Below are positions 53,876 through 62,310 of a DNA stretch of 64,000 nucleotides, in pieces (positions within the stretch are counted from its first letter, which is position 1; every line of letters begins with the position of its first letter). Origin of the DNA: Holtiella tumoricola (GTDB lineage: Bacteria; Bacillota; Clostridia; Lachnospirales; Cellulosilyticaceae). Both the position numbers and the translations under genes were made by a program. Under the pieces are notes generated by a model. The model was not told where the DNA came from, searched no databases, and was given only the letters and a program-made list of their open reading frames with translations. Location of the stretch: positions 331,210 to 395,209 of the forward strand of contig NZ_JAQIFT010000016.1 of the NCBI RefSeq assembly GCF_027857615.1, given 5' to 3'.

Positions 53876-54568
53876 ATGAGTTCATTATCCAAGGAATGCT
53901 TTAAGCAACTTTATTCAAGCGGTACAATTATGGAAATCCCTAAAGGACATTGCTTTACAACAGAAAGCTATGGTACTAATTCTGTTTATTGTCTTCTAGA
54001 TGGTATCTGTGCACTCATTCGCTATACCAAATGTGGTAAAGAAATTATTTATTATTACTTTCAAGAAGGTGATATTATCGGATGTGTACGTTTTCATGCT
54101 GTTGAAAGCAAACAAGACCAACCTATTCACCATACTGTTAATTATCATGTCTATGCTAAAACAGATTGCACTATTTCTAGATTGAGTTTCAATAAAGTTG
54201 CTGAGCTTATGGATTCTAATATAGAAATTGCTCGCTATTTTAATTTTTCCTTATCTAATCATTATCTCTCTATCCTCAACCATCTACATTCTTCTAAAGA
54301 ATGTGATACAACTGAGCGTCTTGCCCATCTTCTCATTGAGTTAGCTATTTATAAAAACGGCGCTTATATCGTCGATAAACACTTTACTTATGTAGAAATG
54401 GCTAAATACCTGGGCGTTCATTATGTTACTGTTTCGCGTATTATGGCTAACTTCAAACAACTTGGCCTTATTACAAAATCCGGTCATAATACAATTATTG
54501 AAGATATAAAAACATTGACTACTATGGCAAGTCCTGCTAATCAAGGTTCTGAAAATATTATATTATAA
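53876..54568 (+). CDS. Crp/Fnr family regulator
   Basis: 230 residues. The N-terminal cyclic-nucleotide-binding-type fold is PKGHCFTTESYGTNSVYCLLDGICAL ... YYFQEGDIIGCVRF. The C-terminal helix-turn-helix is FTYVEMAKYLGVHYVTVSRIMANFKQLGLI. No cluster of cysteines for an iron-sulfur centre is obvious, so ligand is open. AGGAGCATACATC lies before the ATG. It is divergent from the SLC13 permease and followed by a terminator. It probably regulates the permease through the twin palindromes. Confidence 0.92.
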   Translation: MSSLSKECFKQLYSSGTIMEIPKGHCFTTESYGTNSVYCLLDGICALIRYTKCGKEIIYYYFQEGDIIGCVRFHAVESKQDQPIHHTVNYHVYAKTDCTISRLSFNKVAELMDSNIEIARYFNFSLSNHYLSILNHLHSSKECDTTERLAHLLIELAIYKNGAYIVDKHFTYVEMAKYLGVHYVTVSRIMANFKQLGLITKSGHNTIIEDIKTLTTMASPANQGSENIIL

Positions 54569-54591
54569 CTCTAAGACCTCCTGTTATAAAA

Positions 54592-54630
54592 AAAGCCCCC
54601 TATATTTTAATCGAAAATATAGGGGGCTTT
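54592..54630. terminator. Bidirectional terminator
   Basis: AAAGCCCCCTATATTTT pairs exactly with AAAATATAGGGGGCTTT around a 5-base loop, flanked by A and T tracts. It separates the Crp gene and the GGDEF gene, which are convergent. Confidence 0.92.
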
Positions 54631-54647
54631 CTAATTATTTTATACTC

Positions 54648-56243
54648 TTAATACGTTACACGATTTCTACCCTTTTGTTTGGATTGATACATTTTTTCAT
54701 CTGCACTTTTAAATAAATTTTGCGCTTTATCATTAAAACTAATACCTATACTTATGGTTACATTTAATGATTGATCCCATCTGAGGGCTTCTACTTTCTC
54801 TCTTAACTCATGCCCTAGTTGTATTATTTTATTGTGATCCACATTTCTACTTAATATACAAAATTCCTCTCCACCATATCTAAAGACTTGTGTTCCAGGT
54901 ATCAAGTTTTTTTCTAACAGCTGTGCAACTGTCTTTAAGACATGATCGCCATAGGCATGTCCATAGTTATCATTAATCATTTTAAAATAATCAATATCAA
55001 TAACCAAAATACCTATCAAGCCCTTCTTATCTAACATTTTCTTGTAGGTTTCATCAAATTTACCTCTATTATAAATTTGCGTTAAACTATCTCTTGCATT
55101 TTGTCTAGCTAAACGTTTAAGAATAACCCCTATAATACCTGTTGCAACAACCGCTACAATACCTATAATAATATTTTTAAACATGTTAGTACGCAGTCTA
55201 TCTGCATATTCTAAGTATCTAAAATTATCTTCATATCTACTTAGAATAAACTTTACTGTTTTTTCATTTTTGCTTTTTATAAGTTCATCATATTTTCTAA
55301 GCAATATCTTTTCTAGATTATCTAATATTTCTTTTGTCTCTTCTTGATCTTCTTCTACATAAAGCGAGTGAATTTGTTCTATAATATGTGTCATATGATT
55401 AATTTGAATATCTGTAGCTCCTTCTTGTTCACAAATTTCAAAAAGCCTATATCCCATATCCAACGCTTCATCTAAATAACCTTCATATAAGTCAACTTTA
55501 ATTCTCATCCCTAAGTAAGGTATAAGCAAATTGGAAATATCTGTATTCTTTTCTATGTCAAGTTGTATTTCATCTAAGATTCTCTTTGTTTCTTCTACCT
55601 TCTCCTGATAAAAAAGTGCTCTTGATGTTACTATTTTTCTTATCAACATTTTCATTTCATATTCATTGTCATTCCTATTTACAAACTCATAGGATTTATT
55701 GATACATTCAATAGCTTCATCACTTCTATTAACTTTAGAATAAATATCTGCTAAATTAATATAACCATACTCTTTCACTCTTGCATCTTTAATTGGGTCT
55801 GTAATCGGCATTTCTAACGCTTGTACAATAAGATTTTCCGCAAATTCTGTCCCTCCAAGTTCAGCACATACATTGGCTATATCTATAAGACTTTTAGCTA
55901 TCCTAAACTTATCTTTATTATGCTCTGATACTTTAAGTGATTGCACTGCATATTCTAAGCCTATATTATATTCATAGTCTTGAAAATAAATCAGAGATAT
56001 TTGATTTAAAAGCCTAGCCTTACTCTCTTCACCTATATAGACTAATTCATTTAGTAAGCCAATTAATCGTTCTCTTTCTTGAACTCTTTCCTCTTTTGTA
56101 GCTAGTGACAAATATGCTGTCTCCTTAGCCAAAATCTTCTCATCTTGGAATTGATTTATCCTTATTTTAACTTCAAAAGCGCCTACAATAATTGCTAATA
56201 TTATAATATTGATACCTATATATTTAAGATATTTTTTATTCAT
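54648..56243 (-). CDS. Membrane-bound TPR-GGDEF diguanylate cyclase
   Basis: 531 residues. An N-terminal anchor helix (YIGINIIILAIIVGAF) is followed by a TPR-like helical region (residues about 60-330), another transmembrane helix (IIIGIVAVVATGIIGVIL, about 350-370), then a GGDEF domain: RDSLTQIYNRGKFDE, GILVIDIDYFKMINDNYGHAYGD, and the active-site variant YGGEEFCIL. GGEEF is a catalytically competent form. It makes c-di-GMP in the cytoplasm in response to an outside protein or ligand sensed by the TPR part. GGGAGAACA precedes the ATG. Confidence 0.92.
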   Translation of the reverse strand: MNKKYLKYIGINIIILAIIVGAFEVKIRINQFQDEKILAKETAYLSLATKEERVQERERLIGLLNELVYIGEESKARLLNQISLIYFQDYEYNIGLEYAVQSLKVSEHNKDKFRIAKSLIDIANVCAELGGTEFAENLIVQALEMPITDPIKDARVKEYGYINLADIYSKVNRSDEAIECINKSYEFVNRNDNEYEMKMLIRKIVTSRALFYQEKVEETKRILDEIQLDIEKNTDISNLLIPYLGMRIKVDLYEGYLDEALDMGYRLFEICEQEGATDIQINHMTHIIEQIHSLYVEEDQEETKEILDNLEKILLRKYDELIKSKNEKTVKFILSRYEDNFRYLEYADRLRTNMFKNIIIGIVAVVATGIIGVILKRLARQNARDSLTQIYNRGKFDETYKKMLDKKGLIGILVIDIDYFKMINDNYGHAYGDHVLKTVAQLLEKNLIPGTQVFRYGGEEFCILSRNVDHNKIIQLGHELREKVEALRWDQSLNVTISIGISFNDKAQNLFKSADEKMYQSKQKGRNRVTY

Positions 56244-56507
56244 TTATTGTTCTCCCTAGGTGGAATTGCCTATCGTTAATCGCAATAAAAAATTATATAC
56301 CTTAATGAGTAAATAGTCCATAATAATTATTATCTTTTAAAATAATCTTCTATAAATCCAAAGTCCTATCACTTCATCTCTATATTTATATTATTGTAGT
56401 TAAGTAATGTATCTTTCATAGAAAGAAGGTCTATAGAATGGATAAAAATCAAGTAGCTCTAATACTACCTATATAACAAATACATCTTAAATAAAAATGT
56501 TATATAA
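56244..56507. other. Intergenic region between YibE/F and GGDEF genes
   Basis: 264 AT-rich bases holding the upstream region of the GGDEF gene. No confident promoter, structure or gene was found. Confidence 0.5.
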
Positions 56508-56555
56508 AAAAGTAGCAAGGTCCATCACTTATTTGTGATCCACCTTGCTACTTTT
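56508..56555 (-). terminator. Terminator of the YibE/F gene
   Basis: AAAGTAGCAAGGT pairs with ACCTTGCTACTTT, with an inner TCAC/GTGA stem. It lies 2 bases past the YibE/F stop. Confidence 0.9.
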
Positions 56556-56557
56556 AT

Positions 56558-57676
56558 TTAGATACTCTCTTGTTTTTCTTTTGGAATCAAACAAGCTGCA
56601 ATTAAGGATACCATTGGTACTGTTAGAATAACACCCAAACTTCCTGTGACTCCTTGTAAGATTTCAATACCTATATCGTACATATTCATTACTTGGTGAT
56701 ACTGCATACTATAGGCATAAATAAAGATCAATGTATTAATAGAGCCACCTGTAAAGGCAAGGATAAGTGTATTAGACATGGTTCCCATCATATCTCTTCC
56801 TACACGCATCCCTGATTTAAAAAGTTCTTTCCTATCTAATATAGGATTTTGAATATAAATCTCTTGTATAGTCGAAGCAATAGACATACTTACATCCATA
56901 ACAGCGCCTAAAGAAGAAATAAGTATACCTGAAAACAATAATCCTGATACCTGTAAATCTGTCACACTACTGATAAACACCAATTCTTCAATATCCCCTA
57001 CATTATTACCTGAAATATGGGTCAGTGCTCCAAAGAGTGTAGCAAATACGCCTGCTATTACTACACCTCCTATCGTTCCTAATATTGCCGATAAAGTTTT
57101 ATACGTTGTACCTCCTATTAAGTACAGGCTGACTATTGTGGTTAAAATAACAACGATAACCGCTGACCAAAATGGTGAATAACCTTTATATAACATAGGT
57201 ATATAAAGAAAAATAATACATATAAAAGTAAAAATTAATCCCATTACAGAGTTCAGCCCTCTGCGTCCTCCAATAATCCAAATACTTCCTATGAATAATA
57301 CCACAATCAAATACAGCATATTTTCTCTATCATAATTATAGACTGAAGCCACTACTATATCTTGATATACACTTACTTGTGCAATAACACGTAAGCCTAC
57401 TGTACAGTCTGCGCCATATAAGTAACCTGAAAAACTTGTGGCTTCTACAATATCTCCCTTTTTATCCCCTGTTAGAAGTTTAAGCTTTACAATTTGTTGC
57501 CCCATTCTGGAGCCATCTTCTTGTAAATTATCTTTTACAACCTCAACAACCTTTGCCTTTTCAAATGTTCTTCCTGATGTATTAGATAACTCTACCTTTT
57601 CAGCTTGATTAAATTGATATAAAAAAAGAGCAAATATAATAATCAATACACCTACAATCCACTGTCTATACTTCAT
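56558..57676 (-). CDS. YibE/F family membrane protein
   Basis: 372 residues. After a membrane anchor helix comes a small external domain (about 30-110: VKLKLLTGDKKGDIVEATSFSG), then seven or more helices (about 115-370). The family-like stretch NTLILAFTGGSINTLIFI and LQGVTGSLGVILTVPMVSL support the YibE/F assignment. Function unknown; it was once proposed to be a transporter. The ATG at 57676 has GGAGATAG 1-2 bases upstream; an earlier in-frame ATG at 57733 is inside the upstream gene's terminator. Separated from the phosphatase by that hairpin, so likely its own unit. Confidence 0.85.
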   Translation of the reverse strand: MKYRQWIVGVLIIIFALFLYQFNQAEKVELSNTSGRTFEKAKVVEVVKDNLQEDGSRMGQQIVKLKLLTGDKKGDIVEATSFSGYLYGADCTVGLRVIAQVSVYQDIVVASVYNYDRENMLYLIVVLFIGSIWIIGGRRGLNSVMGLIFTFICIIFLYIPMLYKGYSPFWSAVIVVILTTIVSLYLIGGTTYKTLSAILGTIGGVVIAGVFATLFGALTHISGNNVGDIEELVFISSVTDLQVSGLLFSGILISSLGAVMDVSMSIASTIQEIYIQNPILDRKELFKSGMRVGRDMMGTMSNTLILAFTGGSINTLIFIYAYSMQYHQVMNMYDIGIEILQGVTGSLGVILTVPMVSLIAACLIPKEKQESI

Positions 57677-57704
57677 CCTATCTCCTTCGTCCATCCCATA
57701 AACA

Positions 57705-57730
57705 AAGGGAATGTTTCGCAACATCCCCTT
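57705..57730 (-). terminator. Terminator of the LPQTG phosphoesterase gene
   Basis: AAGGGAATGTT pairs with AACATCCCCTT (one mismatch) around TCGC. On the minus strand it is followed by TTTGTTTA. Confidence 0.65.
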
Positions 57731-57748
57731 CATGTTTTATTTTATGCT

Positions 57749-59503
57749 TTATTTGCTTACACTTTTCTTTTTATTTACAAAGATTACACCTAATGCACCT
57801 ATTCCAAGGATAGATACTAAGCTAAGTAATAAATCACTTACTCTATAACCTGTTTGTGGTAATTTTTCATCTTCAGCTTTTTCTACAAATATAACTTCAT
57901 TACCAGCCGCCGCTGTCTCTGCTACAGTACCACTTACTGTTGATACATTGTTCGCCTTATTGTCTGTTGCTATTGCCTTTTTAGATGCTTGTGTTTTTAC
58001 AATGGAGAATGTATTATCAATCTTTTCCATTGTATCTGTACGGTAAGTATCAATTGTAAAACGGTCTTTTGTAATATCTACAATAGAGAATGTTGGCACA
58101 TTTTCTTGCCATCTAGCCGCTACATATGCTTGTTGCTTTTCTACTAATCCATAGTATTTACTACCTGTTGATGAGTTTGCAGTCATATATAAAATTCCCT
58201 GTGGATCCACTACTTCTCCACTTGCATTCGTTACATTTACCGCTTTAGCATCTTCAACACTTGCTAAATAGTTAGTGTATTTATCATCAATAGCAACTTC
58301 GCCTTCAAAGTATGCATCAAATTCATCTTCTGTAATCATAGTACTTTGATCTAACTTCCCACCTTCTAAAAGGAAAGTTCTTGAATACGTATGGTCATGC
58401 CCTGTTAAAACCACATCAATATTATTGGCTTCAAAGATTGGAATTAAGCTATAACGAAGGTTAACGATTTCTGGCTCATTCGAATGTTCGCCAGAACCAT
58501 AAATATCTTGGTGAAGTGTTACAATACGCCATGATGTATCTGAACTTTCTTTAACAGCTTGTTCAATAAAAGCTTGATGCTCTGCAACATTTAAGTTGTT
58601 TGTATTAAGATTAATAAAAAGTGCTTCCCCGTAAGAGAAGTAGTAATCTCCACCTGCATGAGTAAAGCCTAAATCACTTGCATTTGGATTGTTGAAGTGA
58701 TATGTATAGTTACTGCTTAATGCGTCATGGTTCCCTACAGTTGTTGCTACTGGAAGAGATTTAAGAGCATCTGCACTTAAGTAACCTGCATATTCAATTT
58801 CATTTCCTGTGTAAAGAGGATCTTTGTTTTTCTTATCTCTTGTTTGGATTTGATCCCCAGCTGATAGGACAAAACTTGCATTTGGACGAATTGCTAAAGC
58901 ACTATTAATTGTATTACTCCAGTTGAAGCTATCATTTCTTGTTGCTAAATCTTGACCTTGTTCTTCTTCACTGCCTGTTGCTGCATTTCCACTTGAAGAA
59001 CCAATTTGTGGATCCCCTACATAGATAAAGCTAAATTGTTGTGGATTTTGAGCTTTATAAGAAATAGCTTCTGTCCATACACCATTTTTTGTATAACTAT
59101 AGTAGTAAGTTGAATTTGGTTTTAAATCTTTTGCTATTGCTTTATTTGATTCATGCCCTTCAACTGCTGAAGTTGTAGTAACCTTTAACTCTTTTGCATC
59201 ACTTAAGTCTGCTTTTTGACCTATTTTAATCTTTAGTTGTGCATCCCCAATTTTGCTGTACCAACCAAAGTTAAGTTCTGTTTCATTTTTCCCTGGTGTT
59301 AAAGACATTTGCGTCCAATCATTTTTAATATTTTCCCATTCATTACACCATTGTTCCCATGCACCATTTTTAGCTGCTTCTGTTTGTGTTGCTTCTGTCC
59401 AAGCATCATTGCTTGCTGCAAATGTATTAACCGCTCCACCTCCAAGCATTGCTGTTACTAAAGCGAACGCGATTAGTCTTTTTCTAGTTTTTAAGTTTCT
59501 CAT
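57749..59503 (-). CDS. LPQTG-anchored purple-acid-phosphatase-like phosphoesterase
   Basis: 584 residues. A signal peptide (RKRLIAFALVTAMLGGGAVNTFA) is followed by an N-terminal fibronectin-like domain (about 60-150) and a metallophosphoesterase domain: FIYVGDPQIG, SAGDQIQ, VGNHDALSS, RIVTLHQDIYGSGEHS, LTGHDHTYSR. These are the dinuclear metal motifs of purple acid phosphatases. The C-terminus has the sorting signal LPQTG, a hydrophobic helix and KKKSVSK. It is probably attached to the wall by the upstream sortase. A promoter with -35 TTGAAG and -10 TATAAT lies 57-84 bases upstream. Confidence 0.92.
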   Translation of the reverse strand: MRNLKTRKRLIAFALVTAMLGGGAVNTFAASNDAWTEATQTEAAKNGAWEQWCNEWENIKNDWTQMSLTPGKNETELNFGWYSKIGDAQLKIKIGQKADLSDAKELKVTTTSAVEGHESNKAIAKDLKPNSTYYYSYTKNGVWTEAISYKAQNPQQFSFIYVGDPQIGSSSGNAATGSEEEQGQDLATRNDSFNWSNTINSALAIRPNASFVLSAGDQIQTRDKKNKDPLYTGNEIEYAGYLSADALKSLPVATTVGNHDALSSNYTYHFNNPNASDLGFTHAGGDYYFSYGEALFINLNTNNLNVAEHQAFIEQAVKESSDTSWRIVTLHQDIYGSGEHSNEPEIVNLRYSLIPIFEANNIDVVLTGHDHTYSRTFLLEGGKLDQSTMITEDEFDAYFEGEVAIDDKYTNYLASVEDAKAVNVTNASGEVVDPQGILYMTANSSTGSKYYGLVEKQQAYVAARWQENVPTFSIVDITKDRFTIDTYRTDTMEKIDNTFSIVKTQASKKAIATDNKANNVSTVSGTVAETAAAGNEVIFVEKAEDEKLPQTGYRVSDLLLSLVSILGIGALGVIFVNKKKSVSK

Positions 59504-59559
59504 ATTGCCTCCCGGTATTTGCACCACTTTATCTGTATAATACGTTTTATCTAAAACCT

Positions 59560-59587
59560 ATTATAATCATCCCAGTGTTTACTTCAA
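59560..59587 (-). promoter_or_regulatory. Promoter of the LPQTG phosphoesterase gene
   Basis: On the minus strand -35 TTGAAG (59582-59587), 16-base spacer, -10 TATAAT (59560-59565). Sortase and substrate therefore need not be transcribed together. Confidence 0.6.
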
Positions 59588-59623
59588 GGCAATTAACGGA
59601 CCCTTAACTCATTTAACATAATT

Positions 59624-60295
59624 TTAATATTCAAAAACATATTCTGTATCATAAGGTAACGTCTCTAATAACTTCGCTGTTACTACTATTCGATGAGTTG
59701 GATTAAACGCTGGCTCACAACTTGTTAATGTAACACATAGACCTTCTTTACGATAAACAACGCTCCAGTCATTTTCTTCTACCATTTGGGTTGTATCATA
59801 TATGTATTTATAAATTGTATTCTCATATATAAGATATAGAAGATCCCCTTCCTTCAACTGATCAATATCTAGAAAGCCTCCTCTTTTTTTAATACGATGT
59901 GAAGCAATACTTACATTTGCTCCTTCTTCACTTGGCAATTGTGCATATTCATATAAGCATGGACCATTCTTTAATGTATCCTCATCTGTTTTATCATAGA
60001 CAGGTTCATCTATCTCCAATACAGGAATTTTCAATTGCATCGTTTCTGTTTCATATGCCTGCCTTGTTGGTGTGATAAAAAGTTGATCATAAGGTAACGT
60101 AAAAGCTACTAGCTCTTCAGCCTCTAACTCTTGTTCAACAGGCTCCACTACCTCTACTATATTATCTTTTTCTACTTCATTGTCTATAAGTGCTTGTGCA
60201 GCTACTTTTTGTTGCCTGGTTTCTAAATTTCTAGAACCACATACCATCAACACTGCAATGCATCCTATCCCTAATAACTTCTTACCTGTATTCAT
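59624..60295 (-). CDS. Sortase
   Basis: 223 residues. An N-terminal hydrophobic segment (KKLLGIGCIAVLMVCG) anchors an external domain. Catalytic residues: His133 (VSIASHRIKKRGGFLDIDQL), Cys193 in VTLTSCEP (TLxSC form) and Arg202 in NPTHRIVVTAKLL. The layout is that of a class B/D-like sortase, but the class is not certain. It sits upstream of the LPQTG phosphoesterase on the same strand, so it is the likely dedicated transpeptidase (inference). AAGGAAATAAAG lies before the ATG. Confidence 0.92.
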   Translation of the reverse strand: MNTGKKLLGIGCIAVLMVCGSRNLETRQQKVAAQALIDNEVEKDNIVEVVEPVEQELEAEELVAFTLPYDQLFITPTRQAYETETMQLKIPVLEIDEPVYDKTDEDTLKNGPCLYEYAQLPSEEGANVSIASHRIKKRGGFLDIDQLKEGDLLYLIYENTIYKYIYDTTQMVEENDWSVVYRKEGLCVTLTSCEPAFNPTHRIVVTAKLLETLPYDTEYVFEY

Positions 60296-60422
60296 ATTCT
60301 TTATTTCCTTTACCTATTCCTTACTCTAATTATATCTAATTTTATACTATATCAGAAAACTATACAAAAATACAGAGTATAGCTCTATTCTTACTCTAGA
60401 CTATACTCCATATCATTTTATC

Positions 60423-62153
60423 TTATCTTCTACTTTCACTTTGTGTTAAAAGCTGATGACCTAATCTAATCACAAATTCTGCATTGTCTTCTACTAACTT
60501 TGTTATCTTTTCATCCTTATAAACTTTATTGTGTATAGATAAATGTTGACCAAGAAGGGCAGAATGAATGATTGTTTCTCGGATAATATGAGTGTTTTCT
60601 TCATGCTTTAGGCTTCTAAGTGCTTCTTTTTCTAACTTAGTATTAAGTCTATCTATTTTCTCAACCAGTTCATTGATACCATCTTTCAATTTGAAAGGTT
60701 TAACCCTTGCACTAAGTTCAACAATCCCTATTCCTACCAATAAATAGATTAATCTATAAAAGATTAGACTATTTATACCTGTACCGAAAGAGGATAGACA
60801 CATCGAAATAACTGTTAAGAAGAAAGACATACGATAATAGTCCTTAAATGTGTATACCCCATAAAACCCTAATACAACTAGAAGTGCTGATATCCATTCG
60901 ATATCAACAATATTAATAATCACTCCAACGATAAGGCAGGCAAGTAAATTACTTTTCACCCTATCCGACTTACGTTGCATAGTATCCTCATAGTAAGGCC
61001 TTGTTGTAGACATAATAGGGATAATTGCCCAAATAATTTTATAAAATCCTAATTGATGTGCGAGTAATAACGTAATGGTCAAGATAATAGCAAGTCGTAC
61101 TGCAAAGTTAACACGCATACTCTTAGGATTAAGTGCATTTTGGAAGTCGTCATAGAGTTGATTTAGACTCGTTCTTTCCCATTCTCCATATACTGTATTT
61201 TTCTTTTTATAATCTATTTCATCTAACTCTACAAAGTTCTTATATAAGGCTTCTAAAATTTCCATAACTTCTGCTCCAAAGCCATAATGAATTGGCCCTA
61301 GCTCTACAGCATTCTTAAGTACTTGTATAATTTCATCTCTTTTAATCTCATACTTAAAATATCTATTAATAGTTTCTGTAATACTGATTAATGCTAAAAG
61401 TTGCCTCTTTCCAAACTCTCCTCTAGCGTACTCTCTATCAATACTTTCTAATAGAACATTAAAATAACTAATATTCATATAAAAATGAAACTGTATTTTT
61501 CCTTGCTGAGTTGTAAAGTAGCGCCTGTAACCTGTTCTATAGATTGTATGGGCAACCTCATTCATTGCCGTTCTACAGGCTACACTTAATGCATGGTCAA
61601 AACGTCTTTCTAAAATATTGTGAAGTTGTTCATCAATCATCTCCCATCCCTTACCAATATTAGAATCTAAAAGAGCCTTATTACGCAATTGGTAAACAAG
61701 GCTACTTATAAGTACACATCCCATTGCGAAAACAACTAAAAAAAGTCGACCAGGAAGTTCGCTTAAAGTAATATAACTATATTGGCAAAAGACATAAAGC
61801 ATCATAAAAGTTTTATAAGAAATTTGATCATATGGTGATACTAAACTAAAGATAATGATAAATATAGCTATTAGGTTAAGTGGAATACCCCACCACATAT
61901 TTTGGCTTGCTATAAAGGCCATACATACAATAATTACATCTCGTACAAGCAGACGCAAAATCTTTTGTACGGTCTTAACACGTAAGTTTTCTTTTTCATA
62001 GATGTTAGCACCTAGTACAATGACGAAAGCAATCATCATATTTTCTTTTCCAAACAAAAGACCTGCTATAAAAGTAATGATTAGACCCACAGTGCCTTTT
62101 CTAAAAACATCTCTATAATTAATCTTTTCTTTTACTTTCCACTGTTGTAACAT
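60423..62153 (-). CDS. FUSC-like / aromatic acid exporter-type membrane protein
   Basis: 576 residues. N-terminal helices (about 20-160) and C-terminal helices (about 335-480) resemble the FUSC superfamily's two membrane halves, with a central soluble helical region (about 160-330). Motifs such as WAIIPIMSTTRPYYEDTMQRKSDR fit a family loop. These proteins export aromatic or fusaric-acid-like compounds; substrate unknown. The ATG at 62153 has GGAAGGAAC upstream, preferred over a GTG at 62168. It precedes the sortase on the same strand with a 127-base gap. Confidence 0.78.
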   Translation of the reverse strand: MLQQWKVKEKINYRDVFRKGTVGLIITFIAGLLFGKENMMIAFVIVLGANIYEKENLRVKTVQKILRLLVRDVIIVCMAFIASQNMWWGIPLNLIAIFIIIFSLVSPYDQISYKTFMMLYVFCQYSYITLSELPGRLFLVVFAMGCVLISSLVYQLRNKALLDSNIGKGWEMIDEQLHNILERRFDHALSVACRTAMNEVAHTIYRTGYRRYFTTQQGKIQFHFYMNISYFNVLLESIDREYARGEFGKRQLLALISITETINRYFKYEIKRDEIIQVLKNAVELGPIHYGFGAEVMEILEALYKNFVELDEIDYKKKNTVYGEWERTSLNQLYDDFQNALNPKSMRVNFAVRLAIILTITLLLAHQLGFYKIIWAIIPIMSTTRPYYEDTMQRKSDRVKSNLLACLIVGVIINIVDIEWISALLVVLGFYGVYTFKDYYRMSFFLTVISMCLSSFGTGINSLIFYRLIYLLVGIGIVELSARVKPFKLKDGINELVEKIDRLNTKLEKEALRSLKHEENTHIIRETIIHSALLGQHLSIHNKVYKDEKITKLVEDNAEFVIRLGHQLLTQSESRR

Positions 62154-62257
62154 CTTGTTCCTTCCCACTTTTTGTATTTTACTCCTTAGTGTGGTTTGAA
62201 AACATATAGCTTATTCGTTATAAAAAACTTTTTAATCTATCATTAAACCTCTAGTTT

Positions 62258-62299
62258 AAAAACCCCCATACCTAGTTTTTCTAGCTATGAGGGTTTATT
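62258..62299 (-). terminator. Terminator of the YhgE/Pip gene
   Basis: AAACCCCCATACCTAG pairs with CTAGCTATGAGGGTTT around a short loop (two mismatches). It lies 11 bases past the stop at 62311. Confidence 0.8.
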
Positions 62300-62310
62300 A
62301 GTTACTTATT

